Shown here in pieces: positions 1 through 7,397 of a stretch of 26,165 nt of DNA (the first letter of the stretch is position 1; each line of letters starts with the position of its first letter). The notes beneath the pieces are model-generated. The model did no database searches. It had not been told where the DNA came from and saw nothing but the letters and a program-made list of their open reading frames with translations. Origin of the DNA: JAUUSJ01 sp051880475 (GTDB taxonomy: Bacteria > Bacillota > Clostridia > Lachnospirales > Lachnospiraceae); NCBI GenBank assembly GCA_051880475.1, contig JBJEOA010000062.1, positions 1-26,165 on the forward strand, in the 5' to 3' direction. The translations under genes were made by a program, and so were the position numbers.

Positions 1-443
1 TTTGCAATCTGACAGGCAAGCAAATACTCTGATTCCTCCGACATTTTTGTATCTAATGAGGCATCTACAATCGCAATGACATTTCCAATCTCATACCATC
101 GATCTAATGGGTCTTCATGCAAGGTATCAAAAAATTCATCCACATCATAAATTCCCGATGGCTCTACCAAAACTCGGCTATATCCTGACATTCCCATCGC
201 AATAAGCTTCGTCTTAAACCGTCTCTTATGGCAATCTAAGTCACAAGCACCAGCCACCATCTCTAACCCACAGTTTTTGCCAAGAATATCTTGAAGAAGC
301 AGGGCATCTATATTGACAGCACCAAAATCATTTTCAAGAATGCCGATATTTTGTCCTTTCTCCATCCAGTACTTTGCATATTTTTTTATAAAACTTGTCT
401 TTCCTGAACCTAAAAACCCCGTAATTAAATCTATTTTTATCAT
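1..443 (-). CDS. CobW/COG0523-family GTPase, C-terminus cut by window edge
   Basis: The minus-strand frame opens with ATG at 443, preceded by a GGGAGA ribosome site, and runs off the window after 147 codons. The N-terminus has a P-loop GFLGSGKT (about residues 9-16), followed by LENDFGAVNID and VEPSGIYDVDEFFD. These are typical of the G3E/COG0523 GTPases that handle metals (zinc chaperones, CobW). Members of this family usually carry a CXCC metal motif after the first switch region. Here the matching stretch reads GACDLDCHKRR, so only two spaced cysteines remain. It lies downstream of cysE and the zinc transporter operon on the same strand, which fits a role in metal allocation, but no palindrome like those at znuA is visible near it. 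The family call is firm. The substrate metal is inference. Confidence 0.85.
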   Translation of the reverse strand, partial: MIKIDLITGFLGSGKTSFIKKYAKYWMEKGQNIGILENDFGAVNIDALLLQDILGKNCGLEMVAGACDLDCHKRRFKTKLIAMGMSGYSRVLVEPSGIYDVDEFFDTLHEDPLDRWYEIGNVIAIVDASLDTKMSEESEYLLACQIA

Positions 444-471
444 ACTTTTGCTCTCCCTTCATCATAAAATC

Positions 472-509
472 AGCAGTATTCTATTCCTAACTAGGATATA
501 CAATACTGC
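472..509. other. Imperfect inverted repeat between cysE and cobW-like gene
   Basis: Arms GCAGTATT (473-480) and AATACTGC (502-509) enclose an inner CCTA-AC-TAGG (486-495). On the minus strand it follows the cysE stop and precedes the cobW-like start. The run after it (TGATTTTATG) is a poor U-tract, so it could be a weak terminator, an attenuator or a protein site. Confidence 0.4.
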
Positions 510-538
510 CGTTTTTCGTAAAGCATCATAATATTTCT

Positions 539-1495
539 CTATATTACATAAAACCAACTCTCGTCTTGCTCTAGCTCTGTCTGCTGAAAAGAATTCGTAA
601 TATAGTTATAACTTGACTCTTGATTTTTTACAGAAACTGTCGTTCCCGCTGGAATTGATTTTGTAATAAAAGCATTACCTCCGATAACAACATTTTTCTC
701 AATAACTGTCTCTCCTCCTAAGATGGAAGCTCCAGAATAAATTGTCACATTATCTTTGATAGTCGGATGTCTCTTCTTACTCTTTAACTTCTGACCTCCC
801 TTTGTGGAAAGTGCACCAAGTGTTACGCCCTGATAAACCTTTACATGTTCACCGATTACTGTCGTCTCACCAATTACGATTCCTGTACCGTGGTCCATGA
901 AAAAATATTTTCCAATTGTCGCTCCCGGATGAATATCAATTCCCGTCACACTATGAGCATGTTCTGTCATCATTCTAGGAATTAATGGAACTGATAAATT
1001 ATATAACTCATGTGCAATTCGATTCACTACAATCGCATACAAACCAGGATAGGAAAAAATAATCTCATCTTTATTATACGCTGCCGGGTCTCCGTCATAG
1101 GCTGCCTGCACATCCGTCTCAATATACTCTCGGATTTTAGGAATCGTCCTAAAAAATTGCATACAAATCTCATAAGACTGAATTGACAATTCCTCCACCG
1201 TCGCATTTGCCCATTTCTTATCATAACGCAGCACTATCATAATCTGTTTATTCAAATGATAAAAAACATCTTCAAGCAGCATCGTCAAATTATTCTTTGC
1301 TGTGTAAATTCGATACGCTTTATTTTTAAAATATCCAGGAAAAATAATCTGGCGCAGTTTATTTAAAATATCAATTACAATTTCTTTGTCTGCCTGATCA
1401 AATATATTGATATTATCAATGGATCTCGCCTTCTTATAATCTCCTAAAATTTCTCCTACTAATCCATTTATCTCTCTTTCTATTTTTCTCTCCAT
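539..1495 (-). CDS. cysE: Serine O-acetyltransferase
   Basis: This enzyme acetylates L-serine with acetyl-CoA to O-acetylserine, the committed step of cysteine synthesis in the cytoplasm. The C-terminal half is a left-handed beta-helix transferase: HAHSVTGIDIHPGATIG, then DHGTGIVIGETTVIGEHV, then GVTLGA, followed by hexapeptide repeats and the family's KKRHPTI loop. The N-terminal half is helical, as in the longer SAT class (about 318 residues in total). The longest frame begins at a TTG (1510), but ATG at 1495 has GAGGTGG about six bases upstream and is the better start. It has its own strong promoter, and no clear terminator separates it from znuB upstream. It may be co-transcribed with the cobW-like gene downstream. 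Confidence 0.92.
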   Translation of the reverse strand: MERKIEREINGLVGEILGDYKKARSIDNINIFDQADKEIVIDILNKLRQIIFPGYFKNKAYRIYTAKNNLTMLLEDVFYHLNKQIMIVLRYDKKWANATVEELSIQSYEICMQFFRTIPKIREYIETDVQAAYDGDPAAYNKDEIIFSYPGLYAIVVNRIAHELYNLSVPLIPRMMTEHAHSVTGIDIHPGATIGKYFFMDHGTGIVIGETTVIGEHVKVYQGVTLGALSTKGGQKLKSKKRHPTIKDNVTIYSGASILGGETVIEKNVVIGGNAFITKSIPAGTTVSVKNQESSYNYITNSFQQTELEQDESWFYVI

Positions 1496-1546
1496 CACTT
1501 TCCACCTCAACAGTCTCTCTCAATTACCTCATACCTGCCACAAACC

Positions 1547-1630
1547 TCAAGTATCCATCTCACTGAAACTTTCACATCGATCCAGTACCTCTGATTTACT
1601 CTTAGTTGTAGCTGAAAGTCCAATCATCAT
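1547..1630 (-). CDS. Possible leader ORF in the cysE 5' region
   Basis: A 27-codon frame starting ATG-ATG follows AAAGGA by four bases, roughly 25 nt downstream of the predicted cysE transcription start. It contains a single cysteine codon and ends about 50 nt before the cysE start. I recognise no homologue. Its position suggests a leader peptide, but chance is a fair alternative. Confidence 0.15.
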   Translation of the reverse strand: MMIGLSATTKSKSEVLDRCESFSEMDT

Positions 1631-1663
1631 TTTGTCCTTTCATAGTATCTTTATATGATTTAT

Positions 1664-1692
1664 AATATAGCAGACTCATATAATGGTGTCAA
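1664..1692 (-). promoter_or_regulatory. cysE promoter
   Basis: TTGACA (1687-1692), a 17-bp spacer and TATATT (1664-1669) on the minus strand give a near-consensus sigma-A promoter. It implies a leader of about 160 nt before the cysE ATG. I looked for a T-box motif in the leader and saw none. Confidence 0.65.
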
Positions 1693-1748
1693 TGTTTTAC
1701 AAAATCTGTATTCTTTTCTTTCTACTATTCTACAGCTATTTTCTAGAA

Positions 1749-2597
1749 CTATCCGTTTTTCATAAAACTTCCAATAATATAACTAATAAAAAATACAAAA
1801 ATATTCGCCACTACAATCGTCGCACCCACAGGAGTGGAAAATAAAATTGAGATAATCATTCCAAACAAAGCACATACAATGGCAATAATTGCCGCTCCAA
1901 TTACAACTCCTCGGAAATTTTGAATCACTCGCATCGCCGACAATGATGGAAAAATAACAAGAGCAGAAATCAACAGCGAACCAACTAATTTCATCGCCAA
2001 TACAATAATAATGGCTGTAACTACAGCAATTAATAAATTATACGCATTTGTTCTCACTCCAGTTGCCTTTGAAAAATTCTCATCAAATGTCACGGCAAAA
2101 ATTTTGTGATAAAAAAAACAAAATAAAAAAACGACGATAATTGACATAATAATACAAAGCTCGACATCATTTTTAGTCAAAGTCAAAATTGATGTTGAGC
2201 CAAAAAGCGTCGTACATACATCACCTGCTAAATTAGAAGAGACTGAAAATACATTTAACATAAAATATCCGACTGCGAGAGAGCCGACTGACAACATGGC
2301 AATCGCCGCATCTCCCTTAATCAATGTATTTTGTCCTCCCATTAAAAGTAAAATCGCCACTAAAATCGTCACTGGCATGACAAAAACCAAATCATTTCCA
2401 ATTCCAAGCACTGTAGCTATCGCCATCGCTCCAAATGCCACATGAGAAAGTCCATCTCCAATATAAGAAAATCTCTTTAAAACCAATGTCACTCCGAGCA
2501 AGGAAGAAGATAAGGCTATTAACACTCCGACAATAAAGGCGTATTTTACAAACGGATATTCCATATAAAATTGTAATTTTTCTATTATTGTTAACAT
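1749..2597 (-). CDS. znuB: Zinc ABC transporter permease
   Basis: A 282-residue hydrophobic protein of the ABC-3 family (ZnuB/AdcB/MntB). Long hydrophobic helices span nearly the whole chain. The segment GVTLVLKRFSYIGDGLSHVAFGA near residues 35-57 is the typical conserved ABC-3 stretch. It forms the membrane channel for a Zn(II) or Mn(II) importer with the ATPase encoded 18 bp upstream and the binding protein before that. The start ATG at 2597 has GAGGAA upstream. It is the third gene of the znuA-znuC-znuB order. Zinc rather than manganese is inferred from the His-rich binding protein and the Zur-like promoter. No hairpin with a U-tract follows the gene, so read-through toward cysE is possible. 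Confidence 0.9.
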   Translation of the reverse strand: MLTIIEKLQFYMEYPFVKYAFIVGVLIALSSSLLGVTLVLKRFSYIGDGLSHVAFGAMAIATVLGIGNDLVFVMPVTILVAILLLMGGQNTLIKGDAAIAMLSVGSLAVGYFMLNVFSVSSNLAGDVCTTLFGSTSILTLTKNDVELCIIMSIIVVFLFCFFYHKIFAVTFDENFSKATGVRTNAYNLLIAVVTAIIIVLAMKLVGSLLISALVIFPSLSAMRVIQNFRGVVIGAAIIAIVCALFGMIISILFSTPVGATIVVANIFVFFISYIIGSFMKNG

Positions 2598-2615
2598 CTT
2601 TTTTCCTCGCCTTTT

Positions 2616-3347
2616 CTAAATTATTTTACCCTCAACTGCCACTATATCCTCAATTTTTTGTTCTAGCTTCTTCCAAATCTTACTCTCTAAATATTCTTCC
2701 TTTGTTCCAAAAAATTTATCTTTTTGTCCCACATGCAAAATATGACTGGCATAATCCGTCGCCGCCTGCATGTCATGAGAAACCATAATAATGGTTGTTT
2801 TCTCTTTATTTAATCCATCAATCAAACTATAAAATTCCGCTGTCACTTTTGGGTCAAGTCCTGATACTGGCTCATCAAGCAAAAGAAGATTCGTCGTCGC
2901 ACATAAAGCTCTCGCAAGCAAAACTCTTTGCTGCTGTCCCCCCGAGAGATTGCGATAGCATTTTTTTCTTAAATTCCATATATTCATTCGCTCCATATTT
3001 TTTCGAGCTCTTTCTTTTTCCTCTCTCCCAAAAAAAGGACGAAAACCTGTCCTTGCAACATTCCCCGACATTACAATTTCCATGACAGAGGCCGGAAAAT
3101 CTCTTTGCACGACAGTCTGCTGTGGCAAATATCCAATTTCGTGGGTACTTAATCCGTCTCCATATATAATCTCTCCGCTCACTGGTTTAATTAAATGGAG
3201 CAACGTCTTCATCAACGTGCTTTTTCCCGCCCCGTTTTCTCCGACAATGCATAAATAATCACCAGGATTTACTTCAAAACGAATATGTTCTGCGACAGCC
3301 TTTCCCTCGTATCCAACTGCCAAATCCTCGCATTTAATATAGGCCAC
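2616..3347 (-). CDS. znuC: Zinc ABC transporter ATP-binding protein
   Basis: A 243-residue ABC ATPase powering metal import. It has Walker A GENGAGKST (36-44), a Q-loop in YLPQQ, signature LSGGQQQR (134-141), Walker B LLLLDEP (154-160) and H-loop VSHD. The start is GTG at 3347, supported by AGGAGG about seven bases upstream. The gene lies between the binding protein and the permease with short gaps, so the three are one operon. The lone ATPase would dimerise to serve the ZnuB homodimer. Confidence 0.92.
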   Translation of the reverse strand: MAYIKCEDLAVGYEGKAVAEHIRFEVNPGDYLCIVGENGAGKSTLMKTLLHLIKPVSGEIIYGDGLSTHEIGYLPQQTVVQRDFPASVMEIVMSGNVARTGFRPFFGREEKERARKNMERMNIWNLRKKCYRNLSGGQQQRVLLARALCATTNLLLLDEPVSGLDPKVTAEFYSLIDGLNKEKTTIIMVSHDMQAATDYASHILHVGQKDKFFGTKEEYLESKIWKKLEQKIEDIVAVEGKII

Positions 3348-3403
3348 CTCTAGTCCTCCTTTTCCTACCTTTTTATATCCATCTCTTATTTTCTATCTCT
3401 CAT

Positions 3404-4441
3404 CTAATTTAACGCCTGTTCTAATACATTCAAATTTTCTTTCATCAGTCCTAGATAAGAAAATCCATCTTGTTTCATCTGTCTTTTTGTCACAGATTGC
3501 ATCGAGTGCAACGTTAAAATATGTTGATTTTTTTCCTTCGTATTTTCTATAATTACCTTTGCTAACTGCTCATTAGCATTTTCTAAGGTAAAGACGGCCG
3601 GCAATTTTTCCTCATCTATTTTTCCAGAAAGGAAAATAATCGTCTCAAAACTAACTCCAGTCTCCGCACTACATCCCTCAAATGCCGCATAGTACTTAAG
3701 TCCATAATCATCTGCTAAATAGCGAAATGGGAAGCGGTCTCCAAATAAAATCGTTTTTCTTTTTGCATGATTTATTGCATTTTCATACTGCATATCTAAG
3801 TTCTTCAACTTTTTATCATATCTCTCACTATTCTTTTTATAGATGGAGGCATTTTTTTTGTCTATCTCTATAAGAATCTGTCTTACTCTTTGTACTGCCA
3901 CTCTCGCATTTTTAAGAGAAAGCCACATATGTTCATCATACTCTTTGCCATGCTCATGTTCTTCCTCATGCTCATGTTCCTCTCCATGCTCATGGGCATG
4001 TTCATGCTCCATCGCACCCTCAATCTCCTCTTCTACTTTAGCATAATCCTCCAACATCTCCAAAAGACTGACTGCTTTTAAATTTGGATTCTTAGCAGAC
4101 TTTAGGGCATCTTCCACCCAAGCATCTGACTCTCCACCGACATAAAAGAAAAAATCACTGCTTGAAATTTCTGCCATATCCTCCACTGTCGGCTGATAAC
4201 TGTGAAGTTCTGAGCCATTATCTAGTAATACTTTTATGTCATAATTTTCCATTTTTTCTCCAATAACTTCTCTTAACCAGTCATACTGAGGAAAAATCAT
4301 ACAGACAATTTTTATCTTTCCATCTTTCCTTTTTTTATCCATCATCTCTTCTCTCACCTGCGTTGCATAAACTGTCACACCTTGCAATGCCAAAATTACG
4401 GTGAGAAGAATACAAACTGCCATCCCTACTCTTTTTTTCAT
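3404..4441 (-). CDS. znuA: Zinc-binding ABC transporter substrate-binding protein (ZnuA/AdcA-like, divergent)
   Basis: A 345-residue cluster A-I metal-binding protein. Residues 1-27 are a signal peptide ending in an AxA-like VYA with no lipobox cysteine, which is unusual for a Gram-positive binding protein. Candidate ligands are His80 in GSELHSYQP and His171 in DEHMWLS. A His/Glu-rich loop (about 146-164), typical of zinc rather than manganese proteins, lies between them. Where the family normally has a third histidine before an aromatic-rich segment, this protein reads ILFGDRFPFRY, followed by EGCSAET with Cys257. This looks like a distinct subfamily, in which a cysteine or acidic residue may complete the site. 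It is first in the znu operon, downstream of a Zur-type promoter. Confidence 0.88.
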   Translation of the reverse strand: MKKRVGMAVCILLTVILALQGVTVYATQVREEMMDKKRKDGKIKIVCMIFPQYDWLREVIGEKMENYDIKVLLDNGSELHSYQPTVEDMAEISSSDFFFYVGGESDAWVEDALKSAKNPNLKAVSLLEMLEDYAKVEEEIEGAMEHEHAHEHGEEHEHEEEHEHGKEYDEHMWLSLKNARVAVQRVRQILIEIDKKNASIYKKNSERYDKKLKNLDMQYENAINHAKRKTILFGDRFPFRYLADDYGLKYYAAFEGCSAETGVSFETIIFLSGKIDEEKLPAVFTLENANEQLAKVIIENTKEKNQHILTLHSMQSVTKRQMKQDGFSYLGLMKENLNVLEQALN

Positions 4442-4504
4442 AAACTATCTACTCCGTCACTTGCCACTCTCGCCGCAAGAAAAGAGTTTCCCTTCCTTTC
4501 CTTA

Positions 4505-4527
4505 AAAATGCAACTGATTTGCATTTT
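4505..4527. promoter_or_regulatory. Zur-type operator at the znuA start site
   Basis: A perfect inverted repeat: AAAATGCAA (4505-4513), a 5-bp spacer, TTGCATTTT (4519-4527). It begins three bases downstream of the -10 and covers the predicted +1, so binding would block initiation. The same site lies before the Fur-family gene, which makes that protein the obvious candidate binder (inference). Confidence 0.8.
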
Positions 4528-4530
4528 GAT

Positions 4531-4559
4531 ATTATAATATTGCTTCTTATTTTTGTCAA
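4531..4559 (-). promoter_or_regulatory. znuA promoter, consensus sigma-A
   Basis: On the minus strand TTGACA (4554-4559), exactly 17 bp, then TATAAT (4531-4536). Both hexamers match consensus perfectly, as expected for a strong promoter held down by a repressor. Confidence 0.88.
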
Positions 4560-4562
4560 GTA

Positions 4563-4585
4563 TTTTTGCAACTAACTTGCATTTT
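4563..4585. promoter_or_regulatory. Second Zur-type operator upstream of the znuA -35
   Basis: Same 9-5-9 geometry: TTTTTGCAA (4563-4571), spacer CTAAC, TTGCATTTT (4577-4585). The left arm is imperfect. It lies just upstream of the -35, so two sites bracket the znuA promoter. The zur promoter lacks this second site. Confidence 0.7.
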
Positions 4586-4656
4586 ATAGGAAAAATTAGA
4601 CATCCTTATAAAATAGAGATACCTATTCTGACCAGTATTTAAGTTTCTTCTTTTAG

Positions 4657-4687
4657 TTTCATATTATAAAACTTAATTTCATATTAT
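4657..4687 (+). repeat. Two direct repeats upstream of the eda promoter
   Basis: TTTCATATTAT occurs at 4657-4667 and again at 4677-4687, with a period of 20 bp (about two helical turns). The second copy ends two bases before the eda -35. The arrangement suggests a tandem site for an activator or repressor, but no regulator is encoded next to it. Confidence 0.5.
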
Positions 4688-4689
4688 GG

Positions 4690-4717
4690 TTGACATTTTA
4701 AAAAATTGATGTATCAT
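4690..4717 (+). promoter_or_regulatory. eda promoter
   Basis: TTGACA (4690-4695), a 16-bp spacer and TATCAT (4712-4717). It leaves a leader of about 110 nt before the eda ATG. It is divergent from znuA. Confidence 0.65.
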
Positions 4718-4836
4718 GAGAATCAATAGAAGAAAGAAAAGAGAAATACCCTCACCGAACTCGTCTAACTTCTATATTGCGCGCAAGAATACATCAATCT
4801 CTAATAAAAATATTATAAGAAAGGAAAAATAAAAAC

Positions 4837-5475
4837 ATGAAAACAATAGCAGAACAATTTAATGATTTTGGGGTTGTACCAGTAGTAGTATTAAATGACG
4901 CAAAAGATGCTGCTCCTTTAGCAAAGGCACTTTGTGAAGGCGGACTTGCGTGTGCTGAAGTTACATTTCGTACAGATGCAGCTGAAGAATCCATTAAAAT
5001 TATGACAAAAGAATACCCAGAAATGTTAGTAGGTGCTGGAACTGTTCTTACAATAGAGCAGGTGGACCGTGCAGTGGCAGCAGGGGCAAAGTTCATTGTA
5101 AGTCCAGGATTTGATGAGCAAATTGTAGACTATTGCTTAGAAAAAGAAATTCCCGTATTTCCAGGATGTATCACTCCTTCTGAGGTAGCAAAAGCTGTAA
5201 AAAGAGGAATGGAAGTTGTAAAATTCTTTCCTGCTGAGCAAGCTGGCGGTATCGCTATGATTAAGGCGATGGCAGCTCCTTATACAAGCTTAAAATTTAT
5301 GCCAACTGGCGGAATTAACACAAAGAATTTAAAAAATTATCTTGAATGCGATAAAATCATCTGCTGTGGCGGCAGCTGGATGGTAAAAGGCGAGATGATT
5401 CAAGCTGGTGAATTTGACAAAATCCGTGAGATGACAAAAGAAGCGGTTGAACTCGCAGCTAAAATTCGCAAATAA
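4837..5475 (+). CDS. eda: KDPG/KHG aldolase
   Basis: A 212-residue class I aldolase that cleaves 2-keto-3-deoxy-6-phosphogluconate to pyruvate and glyceraldehyde-3-phosphate (Entner-Doudoroff and uronate pathways). The Schiff-base lysine is Lys129 in VVKFFPAE. Glu41 and Arg45 in AEVTFRT, PGCITPSEV (109-117) and the MPTGGI phosphate-binding loop are all present. Length is normal for the family. The ATG at 4837 follows AAAGGA. The kinase that supplies its substrate is encoded 168 bp downstream on the same strand, so the pair completes KDG catabolism. No KDG-producing uronate genes are in the window. Confidence 0.93.
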   Translation: MKTIAEQFNDFGVVPVVVLNDAKDAAPLAKALCEGGLACAEVTFRTDAAEESIKIMTKEYPEMLVGAGTVLTIEQVDRAVAAGAKFIVSPGFDEQIVDYCLEKEIPVFPGCITPSEVAKAVKRGMEVVKFFPAEQAGGIAMIKAMAAPYTSLKFMPTGGINTKNLKNYLECDKIICCGGSWMVKGEMIQAGEFDKIREMTKEAVELAAKIRK

Positions 5476-5561
5476 ACATATTTCCCCCATAAAATCTCAA
5501 ACTTACGCTTCATCATCATAACGATTGTGAGTATATACCTTAAAAATATATCATATCGTTT

Positions 5562-5589
5562 TTGAAAAAAGACAAAGACCTAATATAAA
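5562..5589 (+). promoter_or_regulatory. kdgK promoter
   Basis: TTGAAA (5562-5567), a 16-bp spacer and TATAAA (5584-5589), each one base off consensus. No terminator-like hairpin follows eda, so kdgK may be transcribed both from here and by read-through. Confidence 0.5.
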
Positions 5590-5643
5590 ATAAAAAAACG
5601 CTGCCTAAATAAATTTTCCAAGACAGCTAGAAAGGATAATATT

Positions 5644-6741
5644 ATGAATTTAAATTTAAGACCAGCAAGTGAATGTAAATATGATGCCGTATCTCTAGGT
5701 GAAGTTATGCTTCGCCTCGACCCAGGCGAGGGAAGAATTCGCACAGCGAGATCTTTTCGTGCTTGGGAAGGTGGCGGAGAATACAATGTAATCCGTGGAC
5801 TTAGAAAATGTTTTAAGATGAACACAGCTGTTATCACAGCATTCGCAGATAATGAAGTTGGTATGCTTATGGAAGATTTCATCATGCAAGGAGGAGTTGA
5901 CACTTCTCTCATCAAATGGATGAAAACAGATGGAATCGGACGTATTTGCAGAAATGGTATTAACTTTACAGAGCGAGGCTTTGGTATCCGTGGAGCAGTT
6001 GGTTGCTCAGACCGTGCTAATACAGCCATCTCTAAAGCTACACCAGATGATTTCGATTTCGAGTATATTTTCGGTGAGTTGGGCGTTCGCTGGCTACATA
6101 CTGGCGGAATCTATGCTGCTTTATCTGAGCAAGCTTGCGAGACTGTTATCGCAGCCATCAAGACAGCTAAGAAATACGGAACAATTGTATCTTACGACCT
6201 AAACTACCGCCCATCTATGTGGAGTGCTATTGGTGGACAGGCAAAAGCTCAGGAAGTAAATAAAGAAATCGCTCAGTACGTAGATGTTATGATCGGTAAT
6301 GAGGAAGATTTCACAGCTTGTCTTGGTTTTGAGATTGAGGGAAATGACGCAGATTTAAAAGAACTCAACTTAGAAGGCTATAAGAAAATGATTAATGAAG
6401 CTGCAAAAACATATCCTAATTTTAAAGCTGTGGCAACAACACTCCGTGAAGTAAAGACAGCGACAGTTAATGACTGGAGTGCTCTTTGCTGGGCTGACGG
6501 CGAAATTTACAAAGCAAAAGACTATAAGGGACTTGAAATTATGGACCGCGTAGGTGGCGGAGACTCTTTCGCCTCTGGATTAATCTACGGATTAATGACA
6601 ACTGGCAATGCAGAACTTGCTGTAAATTATGGGGCTGCTCATGGAGCTCTCGCTATGACAACACCTGGAGATACTACTATGGCAAATAAAAAAGAAGTAG
6701 AGGCAATCATGGGTGGTGCTGGAGCTAGAGTTCAAAGATAA
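5644..6741 (+). CDS. kdgK: PfkB-family 2-keto-3-deoxygluconate kinase
   Basis: A 365-residue ribokinase-family sugar kinase. The C-terminal PfkB signature DRVGGGDSFASG starts at about residue 301, with Asp307 as the catalytic base and GGGD forming the anion hole. The N-terminal part has VSLGEVMLRLDPGEG and the GGGEYNV sugar-site segment. It is somewhat longer than a typical KdgK (310-340 residues). Its place directly after the KDPG aldolase gene argues for 2-keto-3-deoxygluconate phosphorylation to KDPG, and the PfkB fold alone would not settle the substrate. ATG 5644 has AAAGGA eight bases upstream. A strong terminator follows. Confidence 0.88.
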   Translation: MNLNLRPASECKYDAVSLGEVMLRLDPGEGRIRTARSFRAWEGGGEYNVIRGLRKCFKMNTAVITAFADNEVGMLMEDFIMQGGVDTSLIKWMKTDGIGRICRNGINFTERGFGIRGAVGCSDRANTAISKATPDDFDFEYIFGELGVRWLHTGGIYAALSEQACETVIAAIKTAKKYGTIVSYDLNYRPSMWSAIGGQAKAQEVNKEIAQYVDVMIGNEEDFTACLGFEIEGNDADLKELNLEGYKKMINEAAKTYPNFKAVATTLREVKTATVNDWSALCWADGEIYKAKDYKGLEIMDRVGGGDSFASGLIYGLMTTGNAELAVNYGAAHGALAMTTPGDTTMANKKEVEAIMGGAGARVQR

Positions 6742-6800
6742 GGACTACTTATCTCATAATTTTTAATATTCCCAAAAGGGGATGTTGAAACTAAAATTTT

Positions 6801-6856
6801 ATACCGACCTCCAAAAGTCAGGCCAAAATTCTAACGATTGGAGGTCGGTATTTTTA
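6801..6856. terminator. Bidirectional terminator between kdgK and zur
   Basis: A 14-bp perfect stem, ATACCGACCTCCAA (6801-6814) with TTGGAGGTCGGTAT (6838-6851), encloses a 23-nt loop and is followed by TTTTTAT on the plus strand. On the minus strand the flank is also T-rich. It separates convergent kdgK and zur. Confidence 0.85.
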
Positions 6857-6894
6857 TAGCTAAATATAGTTATAATATAATTGAATCATTTACT

Positions 6895-7314
6895 TTATTT
6901 CTCTTTTATTTTCTCAGCACATTCCCTACAAATTCCATTCAATATAGAACCATCACATTCCAACGAAAATCCATGATGCTCTAGACAATGTTTCCTAACT
7001 TCTTCCATAAATGTACACTCAAAATGGAGTATCTTTCCACAATTTTTGCAGTGCATATGCAGATGATGATGACAATGTGTATCTGGCTCTATATACTGAT
7101 ACATAGCCCTCTCATCTTTTGCTGTCTTATATTTTAATAAATTTTGGCTATCTGTCATCTTATCTAAATTTCGATAAATTGTCGTTATATTAATAGTAAT
7201 TCCCTTCCCATTCATATATTCAAAAATATCTATCGCAGAAAATCTCTGTTCTTTATGTGATTTCGCATACTCTAAAATTAAATCTTTAGCCTTTGTTTTA
7301 TACTCTTTTTTCAT
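6895..7314 (-). CDS. zur: Fur-family metalloregulator, probable Zur
   Basis: A 139-residue Fur-superfamily repressor. The N-terminal winged helix includes TTIYRNLDKM (44-53). The C-terminal dimerisation domain has a His-rich metal stretch (HCHHHLHMH, 80-88) and two structural zinc pairs, Cys89-x-x-Cys92 and Cys129-x-x-Cys132. Its promoter carries the same palindrome as znuA, implying autoregulation and control of the zinc importer. That shared site is the main reason to call it Zur rather than Fur or PerR. ATG 7314 has an AAGG-containing site upstream. It is convergent with kdgK. Confidence 0.87.
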   Translation of the reverse strand: MKKEYKTKAKDLILEYAKSHKEQRFSAIDIFEYMNGKGITINITTIYRNLDKMTDSQNLLKYKTAKDERAMYQYIEPDTHCHHHLHMHCKNCGKILHFECTFMEEVRKHCLEHHGFSLECDGSILNGICRECAEKIKEK

Positions 7315-7397
7315 ACCCTTGCCTTCTCATTTATCCTCTATTTTTTCTTTTTTATATCTGTATCATTTTTTTCAAATATTATTTTCACATTTTAACA

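Larger units (their letters stand above)
4504..4568 (-). repeat. 65-bp promoter/operator cassette, copy 1 (znuA)
   Basis: This stretch matches 7397-7461 with one difference in 65 bases (T4561 versus C7454), in the same orientation. It contains the operator, -10, 17-bp spacer and -35 of znuA. Sequence on both sides is unrelated between the copies, so the unit is sharply bounded. Confidence 0.95.

Noticed and set aside
1496..1660. T-box or riboswitch in the cysE leader
   Set aside because: No T-box core motif, specifier stem or terminator/antiterminator pair could be seen. Only a short 7-bp pairing is present.
3843..4081. Plus-strand Cys/Ser- or Met/Leu-rich ORFs opposite znuA
   Set aside because: They are the complement of the His/Glu-rich codon repeats of znuA, not genes.
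4794..5096. 100-codon minus-strand ORF inside eda
   Set aside because: It is antisense to a clear aldolase gene, with low-complexity composition typical of a shadow frame.
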